Position numbers and translations under genes: made by a program
NCBI GenBank assembly: GCA_964529005.1
Contig: CAZGUH010000001.1
Span: forward strand, 124,001 to 188,000
Length of the DNA: 64,000 bases
Direction: 5' to 3'
Origin: CAZGUH01 sp964529005
GTDB taxonomy: Bacteria; Actinomycetota; Acidimicrobiia; Acidimicrobiales; Ilumatobacteraceae
Notes under the pieces: generated by a model
What the model saw: only the letters and a program-made list of their open reading frames with translations
Databases searched by the model: none
What the model was told of the DNA's origin: nothing
Part shown: piece by piece, positions 1 to 7,969 of the stretch
How positions within the stretch are numbered: the stretch's first letter is position 1
Layout of the letters: each line of letters starts with the position of its first letter

Positions 1-67
1 GAACCGCTGCGTGGCCAAAGTCACCCGCAAACCGGTTGCGGCGCAGCCGCACCCCAGGAGTAGGATT

Positions 68-90
68 CGAAACGAGAAAGTTCCGTTTCG
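68..90. promoter_or_regulatory. Candidate TetR operator upstream of the MFS exporter
   Basis: An inverted repeat with 7-base perfect arms, CGAAACG (68-74) and CGTTTCG (84-90), separated by 9 bases. It lies about 54 bases before the chosen exporter start. A TAATTA at 91-96 could be a -10 element, so a bound repressor would block the promoter. The TetR gene encoded at the end of the same transcript is the obvious candidate ligand-responsive repressor. The repeat is seen; its use as an operator is inferred. Confidence 0.45.
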
Positions 91-143
91 TAATTACCTC
101 CTGCGGGTCAACCCCCCGGATCCGCAGGCGTCCGGAGGCCATG

Positions 144-1742
144 ATGACAGTGACTGCGGAGGCGCTCGACAGCGAACCACAGGTGAACGAGCACGTTCAC
201 GCGCGACGGTGGTGGATCCTCGCCACGCTGTGCCTGAGCATGCTCATCATCGTGGTGGACAACACCATCTTGAACGTCGCGATCCCGTCCCTGATCCGCG
301 ATCTCGATGCGTCGAACACCGACGTCCAGTGGATCATCGACGCGTACGTGCTCGTGTTCGCCGGGCTGCTGCTCACCATGGGCAGCCTCAGCGACCGGTT
401 CGGCCGGAAGGGCACGCTCCAGATCGGTCTCGTCGTGTTCGCCACCTGCTCGGCGCTCTCCGCGCTGGCGAACTCGTCGCTCCACCTGATCATCACGCGA
501 GGGCTGATGGGCATCGGCGGCGCGATGATCATGCCCTCCACCTTGTCGATCCTGACGAACGTGTTTCGCGATCCGCGAGAGCGGGCTCGGGCGATCGCGG
601 TGTGGGCCGGTGTGTCGGCGCTCGCCGTCGCCGTCGGCCCGATCAGCGGCGGCTTGTTGCTCCGGCATTTCTCGTGGGCGTCGGTCTTCTGGGTCAACGT
701 TCCGATCGCAGGCCTCGCTCTCGTCGCCGGTGCGTTCCTGATCCCGAAGTCGCGCGACCCGAAGCACGGACGTCTCGACCCGTTCGGCTCGGTGCTGTCG
801 ATCGTCGGCCTCGGCTCGTTGCTGTTCGGCATCATCGAGGGTCCTGCTCATGGATGGGGCGACACGGTCGTGCTCGCAGCGTTCGCGGTCGCCTTCGTGG
901 GCATTGGGGTGTTCATCTGGTGGGAGCGCACGACGCCGTGGCCGATGCTCGACGTCACGGTGTTCTCCAACCCGCGCTTCACAGCTGCCAGCGGCGCGAT
1001 CACCCTCACGTTCTTCGCTCTGTTCGGGTCGATGTTCCTGATGACCCAGTACTGGCAGTTCGTCCACGGCTACACGCCGCTCGAGACGGGTGTGCGGGTC
1101 CTGCCGCACGCGACGACGATGATGATCACGGCCCCGATGTCAGCTCGCGTCGTGGAGCGCTTCGGAACGAAACGGGTGGTGACCGCGGGGCTCACCACGA
1201 TCTCCCTGTCGTTGCTGATGCTGTCGTTCATCCACCGTGACACTCCCTATCCGGAGGTCATCACGATCTTCTGCGTGATGTCGTTCGGGATGGGCATGAC
1301 GATGGCGCCGGCCACGGAATCGGTGATGGGGTCGCTGCCGCCCGAGCGCGCCGGCGTCGGCTCGGCGGTCAACGACACGACCCGCCAGGTCGGCGGCGCG
1401 CTGGGCGTTGCGATCATCGGCAGCATCGTCACCAGCGTGTTCTCCAGCCGCATCGGTGATCTCGCGGCGCGCTTCGGACTCGGCGCGGCCGACACGGAGA
1501 AGGCGAAGAGCTCCATCGGCGGCGCGATCGCGGTGGCCGACGGCCTCGGCTCCAGAGCCGGCGCGTTCGTGCGCGCCGCGGAGGACCAGTTCGTCGGGGC
1601 GTTCAGCATCGGCCTGCGGATCTCCTCGTTCGTCGTGCTGATGACGGCGGCGCTCGTCTGGCGCTACCTCCCGGCTCGTGCGGCCGACCACCGTGCTGCC
1701 GAGACCCGTGCGGTCAAGCTCGGAGAACCGGTTTCGACGTGA
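144..1742 (+). CDS. MFS drug exporter, DHA2 (EmrB/QacA, 14-TM) family
   Basis: A 532-residue inner-membrane proton-antiport exporter. The start ATG at 144 follows GGAGG (134-138); an ATG at 141 is too close to it. The N-terminal helix contains the family signature WWILATLCLSMLIIVVDNTI (conserved D-N-T in TM1), followed by WIIDAYVLVFAGLLLTMGSL and the loop motif DRFGRKG. The length and the extended C-terminal half fit 14-TM DHA2 proteins that expel cationic drugs or metabolites. The stop codon overlaps the GTG of the TetR gene by four bases, so exporter and regulator form one operon. The substrate cannot be told from the sequence. Confidence 0.92.
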   Translation: MTVTAEALDSEPQVNEHVHARRWWILATLCLSMLIIVVDNTILNVAIPSLIRDLDASNTDVQWIIDAYVLVFAGLLLTMGSLSDRFGRKGTLQIGLVVFATCSALSALANSSLHLIITRGLMGIGGAMIMPSTLSILTNVFRDPRERARAIAVWAGVSALAVAVGPISGGLLLRHFSWASVFWVNVPIAGLALVAGAFLIPKSRDPKHGRLDPFGSVLSIVGLGSLLFGIIEGPAHGWGDTVVLAAFAVAFVGIGVFIWWERTTPWPMLDVTVFSNPRFTAASGAITLTFFALFGSMFLMTQYWQFVHGYTPLETGVRVLPHATTMMITAPMSARVVERFGTKRVVTAGLTTISLSLLMLSFIHRDTPYPEVITIFCVMSFGMGMTMAPATESVMGSLPPERAGVGSAVNDTTRQVGGALGVAIIGSIVTSVFSSRIGDLAARFGLGAADTEKAKSSIGGAIAVADGLGSRAGAFVRAAEDQFVGAFSIGLRISSFVVLMTAALVWRYLPARAADHRAAETRAVKLGEPVST

Positions 1743-2359
1743 CCAAGCCCGCCGCCCCCGCCCTTACGGCCGAGCCCGGCGACTGCTCGCCGCGCAAGCC
1801 CGGTCGGCCACGTGACGCGCGGGCCGACGAGGCGATCCTCGCGGCGACGTTGAAGCTCGTCAGCGAGCACGGTGTCGCCGGGTTGAACGTCGATGCCGTC
1901 GCGGCGGAGGCGGGGTGCAGCAAGGCGACGATCTACCGGCGCTGGGCGTCGAAGGAAGAGCTCGTGGTCGAGGCATTGAGCAGCGGCGTCGCGCCGATCG
2001 AAGTGCCCGACTGCGGCTCGGTGCGCGCCGAGCTGGAGCTGTACTTCGACAAGATGCTCGAGCGATTCGCGAAGGGCCGCGTCGACGTCGTTCCGCAGCT
2101 CGTCCAGGCCGGCACGGCGAACGCCGCGTTGCGCGCCTCGCTCGAGGAGTACATGCGTGAGCGGCAGAAGTCCTTGCGCGCGATCCTGCGCCGGGGGGTG
2201 GCACGCGGCGAGGTGTCGCGGGATCTCGACCAGGCGCTCGTCATCGACGTGTTGCTCGGAGCGTTCCAGCACCACAAGCTGTTCGGCAACGGCGGCGTCG
2301 ATCCGGCCTTCGTCCGCCGCCTCATCGACTTCGCCGTCGGCAAGATCCTCAGCGCCTGA
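1739..2359 (+). CDS. TetR/AcrR family transcriptional repressor
   Basis: A 206-residue protein starting at GTG 1739, overlapping the exporter stop (GTGA). The N-terminal helix-turn-helix spans about residues 25-70 and includes AGCSKATIYRRWASKEELV, the classic TetR recognition-helix region. The C-terminal half is an all-helical ligand-binding/dimerisation domain. Being co-transcribed with the MFS pump, it probably represses its own operon through the inverted repeat at 68-90 and is released by a pump substrate. Its end overlaps the convergent glycosyltransferase by 11 bases. Confidence 0.9.
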   Translation: MTKPAAPALTAEPGDCSPRKPGRPRDARADEAILAATLKLVSEHGVAGLNVDAVAAEAGCSKATIYRRWASKEELVVEALSSGVAPIEVPDCGSVRAELELYFDKMLERFAKGRVDVVPQLVQAGTANAALRASLEEYMRERQKSLRAILRRGVARGEVSRDLDQALVIDVLLGAFQHHKLFGNGGVDPAFVRRLIDFAVGKILSA

Positions 2360-3089
2360 CGCGCGGCGAGCGCCGCACCACCAGGTCGATCCACAGCGCC
2401 ACGAGGCCGCGGGCCGCACGAGCGAGATGCCCGAGCCGCAGGAACTGCGAGCGACCGTGGGGGCGGGGATAGTGGTGGACGGGGATCTCCACGAAACGGG
2501 CGCCGGAACGTTCGAGCTTGCGCATCAGCTCGACGCAGATCACCCCGCTCGTGCTGACCAACTCGAGCGGCTCGAGGCTGGCGCGCCGGATGAGCCGGAA
2601 GTCGCAATCGGTGTCGCGCACGTGCAGGCCGAACAGCGCCTTCACGACGTGGTGGTAGAGGCGTCCGACGACGTGGCGGAACGGCCCGTCGCCGCGGCTG
2701 ATCTTGATCCCTTGCACGACGTCGACTCCGGGCCGCACCGCCTCGACCAGGCCGACGATCTCCGACGCGTCGTACTGCGCGTCTCCGTCGGTGTAGAACA
2801 CCCAGTCCTTCGTGCTCGCCGAGAACCCCGAGATCAGCGCCGCGCCGTAGCCCCGGTTCACACCGTGGTCGACGATACGCACACGCGGGAGCTCGCTCTC
2901 CAGCGCGTGCAGTTCGGCGAGCGAGTCGTCGGCCGAGCCGTCGTTGACGACGATGACCTCGAAGTCGTCGACCAACCGCGTGAGCGCATCGTGAACGCCA
3001 CGCACCATCGTGCCGATCGTGCGGGCGTCGTTGTAGCAGGGAAAGAACGCGCTCACCGACGTGACGGCGGGATTGCGGGGCACAGCCAT
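2349..3089 (-). CDS. GT2 family glycosyltransferase, DPM1-like
   Basis: A 246-residue GT-A glycosyltransferase. The donor-binding start is SVSAFFPCYND; VVNDGS and the DxD-like YTDGDAQYD mark the metal/nucleotide site. There is no C-terminal transmembrane segment, as in dolichyl/polyprenyl-phosphate mannose synthases of the short type. Start ATG 3089 has GAGG nine bases upstream; GTG 3119, four bases after the aminotransferase stop, is an alternative. It is last in the reverse-strand sugar group 6243-2349, so it probably transfers a sugar to a polyprenyl phosphate or glycan. The exact substrate is unknown. Confidence 0.85.
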   Translation of the reverse strand: MAVPRNPAVTSVSAFFPCYNDARTIGTMVRGVHDALTRLVDDFEVIVVNDGSADDSLAELHALESELPRVRIVDHGVNRGYGAALISGFSASTKDWVFYTDGDAQYDASEIVGLVEAVRPGVDVVQGIKISRGDGPFRHVVGRLYHHVVKALFGLHVRDTDCDFRLIRRASLEPLELVSTSGVICVELMRKLERSGARFVEIPVHHYPRPHGRSQFLRLGHLARAARGLVALWIDLVVRRSPRVRR

Positions 3090-3123
3090 CGCGGCAGGCC
3101 TCGAAAGATCGGACGTCACCGGC

Positions 3124-4173
3124 TCACGCTGCCAGACCGGCGAGCGCATCGGCCACCGTGGCCACCTCGGCGTCGGTCAGCTCGGGCGAGCACGGCACGC
3201 TGATGCAGCCGCGCGCCCACGCTTCGGCATGCGGAAAGCGGGCGCCGGCGGCGAACGCGGCGTAGGCGGGTTGCTCGGCGATCGTGCGCGGGTAGTGGAC
3301 GGCGGTGCCGACGCCGGCCGCTGCGAGCTGGGCGCGGGCACGCTCGCGATCGTCGGCGCGAAAGACGCACAGGTGGTGCACGTGGCGGGGATGGTCCGCT
3401 TGCCAGCGCAGCTGCGGCGCGCTGGCGCGATAGTGGCGCGCCATCGCGTTGCGCCGCCGTGTGTCGTCGTCGAGCGCGTCGAGCGCGATGCGCAGCCACG
3501 CCGCTTCGAGCTCGGCCATGCGGAAGTTCTGCGAGATGTCGACGTGGACGTACTGCTCGGTCATGCCGTGGACGCGCATCCTGCGCACCGTGGCGGCGAG
3601 CACGTCGTCGTCGGTGCACACGGCCCCGCCGTCACCGATGCCGCCGAGGTTCTTGGTCGGATAGAACGAGTAGGCGACCACCGCCGAGCGCCGCGGGCCG
3701 GGAACGGCGCCGTGGGCCTGCGCGGCGTCCTCGACGATCGGCGCGTCGCATTCCGGCAGGTCTGCGGCGCGGCCGTAGAGGTGCACGGGCACGATCGCCG
3801 CGGTGCGGGCGGTGCAGGCCGCGCACGCCGAGCCGGGATCGAGCGTGGCGGTGTCGAGATCGACGTCGGCGAGCACCGGGGTCGCGCCGACCGCGCACAC
3901 CGCTGCGGCCGTGGGAACGGCTGTCAGCGCCGGGACGACGACCTCGTCGCCGCGGCCCACGCCGAGGCCGGCGAGCGACAGCTGGAGCGCGCCGGCGCCG
4001 GACGACACGGCGATCGCGTGGCGGTGGCCGCTGAACGCGGCGAACTGCGCTTCGAACGCTTCGGTCTCCGCGCCGAGGAGGAGATGGCCTGACTTCAGCA
4101 CGCGTTCACACGCGGCGGCGAACGCCGGCTGGAACCGAGCCAGGCGGCGGGTCAGGTCGACGACAGGTACCAC
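3124..4173 (-). CDS. DegT/DnrJ/EryC1/StrS family PLP sugar aminotransferase
   Basis: A 349-residue PLP-dependent aminotransferase of the nucleotide-sugar type. The Schiff-base lysine is K174 in SFYPTKNLGGIGDGG, and the cofactor-binding aspartate lies in VEDAAQAHG (about 149). These enzymes aminate a keto-sugar nucleotide. Start GTG 4173 follows AGGGAG; it overlaps the end of the upstream epimerase gene by 22 bases. Paired with that epimerase and the GT2, it suggests synthesis and transfer of an amino sugar. The product cannot be named from sequence. Confidence 0.9.
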   Translation of the reverse strand: MVPVVDLTRRLARFQPAFAAACERVLKSGHLLLGAETEAFEAQFAAFSGHRHAIAVSSGAGALQLSLAGLGVGRGDEVVVPALTAVPTAAAVCAVGATPVLADVDLDTATLDPGSACAACTARTAAIVPVHLYGRAADLPECDAPIVEDAAQAHGAVPGPRRSAVVAYSFYPTKNLGGIGDGGAVCTDDDVLAATVRRMRVHGMTEQYVHVDISQNFRMAELEAAWLRIALDALDDDTRRRNAMARHYRASAPQLRWQADHPRHVHHLCVFRADDRERARAQLAAAGVGTAVHYPRTIAEQPAYAAFAAGARFPHAEAWARGCISVPCSPELTDAEVATVADALAGLAA

Positions 4174-5174
4174 GGATTCTCCCTGTAGTAGGCGATCGTC
4201 GAACGGACACCGTCGACGAAGGCGCGCTGGGGCTCCCACCCCAGCAGCCGCTTGGCCTTGCTGAAGTCGCCGTGGAAGGAGCCGATGTCGATGCGCTCGA
4301 GGTGCGCCGGCCACGGGATCGTGCGGACGTCGCCACGACCGGCCTCGCGCACGATCGTGGCGGCGATCTCCGACAGCGTCAGCACCTGCGTGTGCCCGAG
4401 GTTGAAGACCTGACCGATGGCGTCGTCGCTGGCGGCCGCGAGCCCGAACGCGCGCACGACGTCGTCGACGTGGAGGCAGTCGCGCTGCTGCGCGCCGTCG
4501 CCGAAGACCTCGATCGTGTCGCCGCGGAGCGCGCGCCGGAGGAACACCGGCAGGAAGCCCAAGCCGTCGTGTCGCAGGTCCTGGCGCGGTCCGTACACGT
4601 TGGTGAGGCGCAGCGCGCTGATCGGCATGCCGTGCACGCCGGCGTAGAGGAGGTGGGCCTGCTCGCCGGCCAGCTTGGCGATGCCGTTGACGTCGACGGG
4701 CGCCACCGGGTGCTCCTCGTCGACGGGGAGGTAGCGGGGCCGGCCGTACACCTGCCGGGTCGAGCTGTAGACCACCCGCGCGCGTGGCGCGATCTCGCGC
4801 AGGATCTCGAGGAATCCGAGATGGCTCCGCGCGTTCAGGTCGAAGTCGCGCACCGGATCGACCATCGATGCGTGGTGGCTCACCTGACCGGCGAGGTTGA
4901 ACACGATCTCGGCGCCGTCGAGCAGCGGGGCCAGCCGGGCGCGATCGTCGATCGGGCATTCGACGACCTCGATCGGCGCGCCGGCCGCGCCGTCGAGGTT
5001 GCGGTGGTCCCCGCCGTGGCCGGCGACGAGCGCGTCGACGACGAGCACATGCGCGGCGCCCGATGCCGCCGCGGCGTGGACGATGCTCGACCCGATGAAC
5101 CCGAGGCCACCGGTGACGACGCAGCGCGCCCCGGCTGCGGCGGGAAGGGGAACAGCGGTGGGGGCGGTGGTCAT
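4152..5174 (-). CDS. NAD-dependent epimerase/dehydratase (extended SDR) with Tyr-to-Asn active-site change
   Basis: A 340-residue extended short-chain dehydrogenase/reductase. The Rossmann motif TGGLGFIGSS is at about 21-30, and the serine/threonine motif YSSTR at 136-140. C-terminal conserved blocks RLTNVYGPRQ and RDCLHVDDVVRA are typical of UDP/dTDP-sugar epimerases. The catalytic YxxxK is replaced by NGIAK (N163, K167): lysine is kept but tyrosine is lost, in an otherwise normal VDVNGIAKLAGEQ context. It sits between the PIG-V-like gene (4 bases upstream) and the DegT aminotransferase, so it probably acts on the same sugar nucleotide. Confidence 0.88.
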   Translation of the reverse strand: MTTAPTAVPLPAAAGARCVVTGGLGFIGSSIVHAAAASGAAHVLVVDALVAGHGGDHRNLDGAAGAPIEVVECPIDDRARLAPLLDGAEIVFNLAGQVSHHASMVDPVRDFDLNARSHLGFLEILREIAPRARVVYSSTRQVYGRPRYLPVDEEHPVAPVDVNGIAKLAGEQAHLLYAGVHGMPISALRLTNVYGPRQDLRHDGLGFLPVFLRRALRGDTIEVFGDGAQQRDCLHVDDVVRAFGLAAASDDAIGQVFNLGHTQVLTLSEIAATIVREAGRGDVRTIPWPAHLERIDIGSFHGDFSKAKRLLGWEPQRAFVDGVRSTIAYYRENPWYLSST

Positions 5175-5178
5175 CGGC

Positions 5179-6243
5179 TCACGGGACGTACGAGTTGTGC
5201 GTGATCAGCACGGCGTAGACGGTGAGCAATGCGGCACACGCGCCGATCGCGCACGCGACGACCGCCGTGCCCCGCCGCGTGGCCGCCGACGCTAGCCCGA
5301 TCGCGACGGGAAATGCCTGCGCGGCATACCGGATCACTCCGACGACGCCGACCACCATCGCCGGCAGGATGCACAAGAGCGCGTGCGCCGTCCACGCCGC
5401 CGGCTGCCGGCGGCGGTTGACCACGACGATCGTGATCGCCGCCGCGCCGAGCGCCAACTGCCACGTCGTCTGGTTGGTCGGTGTCCGTAGCGCCTCGTGG
5501 AGGGTCGTCTCCTCCCACGCGTTCTTGGCGGTGACGAACGCGAGCGCATCGCCCGTGCGCTGGTGCAGGTACGCCATCCAGCCTCCGAGGAACGCGGCGG
5601 ACGGGGCGATGTACCACGCCGCGGTGCGTACGCGGCTCTCCCCGGCGCGGCGCGGGGTGGTGAGCAGCAGCACGAGCAGCGTGACGACGACGAGCGCGCC
5701 GTTCGGGCGGGTGGCGGTGGCGATTGCGGCGGCGACGCCGGCGAGCGCCGGGCGGTTCTGGGAGGCCCACACGACGGCCCACGTGGAGCCGGCCAGGAAC
5801 AGCGCGTCCGGATAGGCCATCGAGAACGTCAGCGATCCGGGCAGCAGCGCCGCGATCCAGACCGAGATCACCGCGACGCGCGGGGCGTCGTGGCGCTCGG
5901 CCAGACGGTAGATGCCGAACAGCGCCACGAGGAACGCCACGTTGGGGATCGACGTCAGCGCCGCGGTGACCGGAGCTCCGGCGGTGTGGAGGACGTCGGC
6001 CAGCTTCGGGTAGAGCGGGAAGAACGGCAGCGACGTCCACTCACCGAGGCGAGGCGGCCACGTCGCCGGCCTGCTCGGGTACCCGTTGAGCATGATGTCC
6101 CGGTACCAGCCGCCGTCCCAGATCAGCAGGCGGGTGGAGTCGAAGCCGGGGGCGTCACGGGCGCCGATCACCACCAGCAAGACGACCGAGGCCAGCCGGC
6201 TGACGATCCACGCGCCGACCACGTGCGGCGCGATCGCGCGCAC
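5179..6243 (-). CDS. PIG-V-like GT-C mannosyltransferase, multi-pass membrane protein
   Basis: About 354 residues, with roughly eight to ten hydrophobic segments starting at VVGAWIVSRLASVVLLVVIG. The luminal/external loop WDGGWYRDIMLNGYP carries the acidic D site characteristic of PIG-V family polyprenyl-phosphate-mannose-dependent mannosyltransferases; PFFPLYPKL follows as in that family. No ATG is available, so GTG 6243 is chosen as the longest start not overlapping the divergent methyltransferase; no strong Shine-Dalgarno supports it. It ends four bases before the epimerase gene and probably heads that operon. Confidence 0.78.
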   Translation of the reverse strand: MRAIAPHVVGAWIVSRLASVVLLVVIGARDAPGFDSTRLLIWDGGWYRDIMLNGYPSRPATWPPRLGEWTSLPFFPLYPKLADVLHTAGAPVTAALTSIPNVAFLVALFGIYRLAERHDAPRVAVISVWIAALLPGSLTFSMAYPDALFLAGSTWAVVWASQNRPALAGVAAAIATATRPNGALVVVTLLVLLLTTPRRAGESRVRTAAWYIAPSAAFLGGWMAYLHQRTGDALAFVTAKNAWEETTLHEALRTPTNQTTWQLALGAAAITIVVVNRRRQPAAWTAHALLCILPAMVVGVVGVIRYAAQAFPVAIGLASAATRRGTAVVACAIGACAALLTVYAVLITHNSYVP

Positions 6244-6357
6244 CGACGTGCCGCTCGGGCGCTCGTCGAGCGCCGTACGCTCCGAAGGTCGCGTGATGCC
6301 GATCGGCCGACAGTACCGGTCGTCTCGCTCGATGTTGAGGCAACGACGGGGAGGGAC

Positions 6358-7227
6358 ATGGAGCTCGACGAGTACCGGCGGATGGCCACCGTCGAGACGG
6401 CCCACTGGTGGTACGGAGCGACCCGCGCGCTGCTCCACGACGTCCTCGCCCCGCACCTGACGCCAGGTGGCGACGCGCCCCTGCTCGATGCGGGCGGCGG
6501 CACCGGCGCGACCGGCGCGTGGCTCGTCGACCATGGGCGGCTCGTGTGCGCCGACATGGAGCTCCTCGCGCTCACGCTGTGCCGCGAGCTCCACCCGGCT
6601 GCTGGCCTGGCCGCGGCGGATGTCACGCAGCTGCCGTTCGCCTCCGATTCGTTTGCCGCCGCGCTGTGCGTCACGGTGCTGTGCCACCGCTCGATCGCCG
6701 ATCCCCGCGACGCCGTGCGCGAGCTGGCACGGGTGGTGCGCCCGGGCGGGGTCGTGTGCCTGATGGAGCCGGGTGTCGAACGACTGCGCCGGGCGCACGA
6801 TCGTGTCACCCACACCGGGCGGCGCTTCTCGCGTGCCGGCTTGCGCGGGGTCGCCACGGATGCGGGCCTGGAGGTCGTCCGGGCGACCGGCGCCTACTCG
6901 TTCCTCGTCCCGCCCGCCGCGATCAAAGCCGTGCTCGAGCGCGGTCGCACCGCCAGCGACCTCGACCAGAACGCGAGCGGGCTGGGCGGGTTGCTCGGCC
7001 GCCTCGCCGCGCTGGAGCGCGCGGTGCTGCGGCGCGCGGATCTGCCGGTCGGGCTGTCGATGGTGGTCGTCGCCCGGAAGCCCGCGACGTCAGCGGCTCA
7101 GGCGTCCTCGATGTGCAGCGCGGCCTCTTCGGCCGACTCGTCGCCCGCGTCGCCGACGATCGTCTGCTCGCCAGCGGCGACGTCGTCGAGATCGAGCCCG
7201 GTCAGCGGCTCGACGTCGCCGTCGTAG
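6358..7227 (+). CDS. Class I SAM-dependent methyltransferase (Methyltransf_11 type)
   Basis: A 289-residue protein. The ATG at 6358 has GGGGAGGG just upstream. Motif I is LLDAGGGTGATGAWL, followed by the acidic VCADME at the end of strand 2 and LPFASDSFAAALCVTVLCH (motif IV region); RVVRPGGVVCLMEPG is the post-IV block. The methyl acceptor is unknown. It is divergent from the PIG-V-like gene, with 114 bases between. The last 43 residues are Ser/Ala/Pro-rich, overlap the convergent acidic-protein gene by 130 bases, and look like read-through of antisense sequence rather than a folded part. Confidence 0.83.
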   Translation: MELDEYRRMATVETAHWWYGATRALLHDVLAPHLTPGGDAPLLDAGGGTGATGAWLVDHGRLVCADMELLALTLCRELHPAAGLAAADVTQLPFASDSFAAALCVTVLCHRSIADPRDAVRELARVVRPGGVVCLMEPGVERLRRAHDRVTHTGRRFSRAGLRGVATDAGLEVVRATGAYSFLVPPAAIKAVLERGRTASDLDQNASGLGGLLGRLAALERAVLRRADLPVGLSMVVVARKPATSAAQASSMCSAASSADSSPASPTIVCSPAATSSRSSPVSGSTSPS

Positions 7228-7469
7228 CTTCGATCGGGCTGCGCTTCCCATACCTCGGGCTCCTCCTGGCGCAGCCGTTCGCGCAGCGATTCGTCGGTCA
7301 CGTCGGCGTCGCCGAACGGAACGCCCCGCGGGCGATCCGGGGGGAAGTCGCGCAACGCGTCCTCGGCGGTGAGCGAATCGCCGCCGATCTTGTCGTCGTC
7401 CGTCGTCTCGGCGATGTCCTGCTCGTCTCCAGCCACGACCGTTCGGTACCCGCCGCGCCCGCCGCGCAT
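7098..7469 (-). CDS. DUF5709-like acidic hypothetical protein
   Basis: A 123-residue, strongly acidic, soluble protein with no signal peptide. The stretch DSLTAEDALRDFPPDRPRGV and the ESLRERLRQEEPEVW segment resemble the actinobacterial DUF5709 family, whose function is unknown. Start ATG 7469 lies 11 bases after the HxlR regulator stop, so the two are probably co-transcribed. Its C-terminal third overlaps the convergent methyltransferase reading frame. The family match is from memory of the motif layout and is moderately sure. Confidence 0.65.
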   Translation of the reverse strand: MRGGRGGYRTVVAGDEQDIAETTDDDKIGGDSLTAEDALRDFPPDRPRGVPFGDADVTDESLRERLRQEEPEVWEAQPDRSYDGDVEPLTGLDLDDVAAGEQTIVGDAGDESAEEAALHIEDA

Positions 7470-7480
7470 TCGCCGCGCGT

Positions 7481-7906
7481 TCAGGCCGTCGTCGCCGACC
7501 GGATCGCGGTGGGACCGAACGTGCAGCGGCACGTCGAGCACCAGAACGCCTGCTGCACCTCGGTTCCGCACGGCGCATGCACGAGGTGCGCGGTCGGCTC
7601 GCCGCTGCCCAGCCAGCGGTCGCCCCAGCGCAGCAGGGCGACGAGCATCGGCGACAGTTCCAGCCCCATCGGCGTCAACCGGTACTCGTAGCGCACCGGG
7701 CGCTGCCGGTACGGCACCTTCGTCAGGACGCCCGCGTCTACCAGCCGCTTGAGACGGCCCGTCAGCACCGCGCGGGCGACGCCCAGGTCGTCACAGAGAT
7801 CGTCGAAGCGGCGGACGCCGCGGAACACGTCGCGCACGACCAGCATCGACCACTTGTCACCGACGAGCTGCGCCACCGCTTCGATCGTCGTCGGGCTCTC
7901 GTGCAC
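7481..7906 (-). CDS. HxlR family winged-helix transcriptional regulator
   Basis: A 141-residue regulator with GTG start at 7906. The HxlR winged helix is clear: GDKWSMLVVRDVFRGVRRFD, then LTGRLKRLVDAGVLTKVPY and the wing RYEYRLTPMG. The C-terminal tail holds several cysteines and a histidine (CGTEVQQAFWCSTCRCTF), possibly a metal- or redox-sensing site. It diverges from fbiC across a 63-base region with a strong inverted repeat at 7928-7952, so it probably controls itself and fbiC. Confidence 0.9.
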   Translation of the reverse strand: MHESPTTIEAVAQLVGDKWSMLVVRDVFRGVRRFDDLCDDLGVARAVLTGRLKRLVDAGVLTKVPYRQRPVRYEYRLTPMGLELSPMLVALLRWGDRWLGSGEPTAHLVHAPCGTEVQQAFWCSTCRCTFGPTAIRSATTA

Positions 7907-7927
7907 TGGGCCGACGATACCAAGAGC

Positions 7928-7952
7928 AGTAAGTTCGCAATTCGAACTGACT
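7928..7952. promoter_or_regulatory. Inverted repeat, candidate HxlR operator between the regulator and fbiC
   Basis: Arms AGTAAGTTCG (7928-7937) and CGAACTGACT (7943-7952) match at 9 of 10 positions around a 5-base CAATT spacer. This fits the short-spacer operators bound by HxlR dimers. It is the only low-GC patch in the divergent region, 17 bases before the fbiC ATG and 21 before the regulator start, so it must overlap both promoters. Binding by the neighbouring HxlR protein is inferred. Confidence 0.6.
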
Positions 7953-7969
7953 ATGCCTAGAGTGTCGCG

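Noticed and set aside
6243..6813. Upstream extension of the PIG-V-like gene to an ATG at 6813
   Set aside because: The extension is antisense to conserved methyltransferase motifs, has no hydrophobic segments and would overlap that gene by more than 450 bases.
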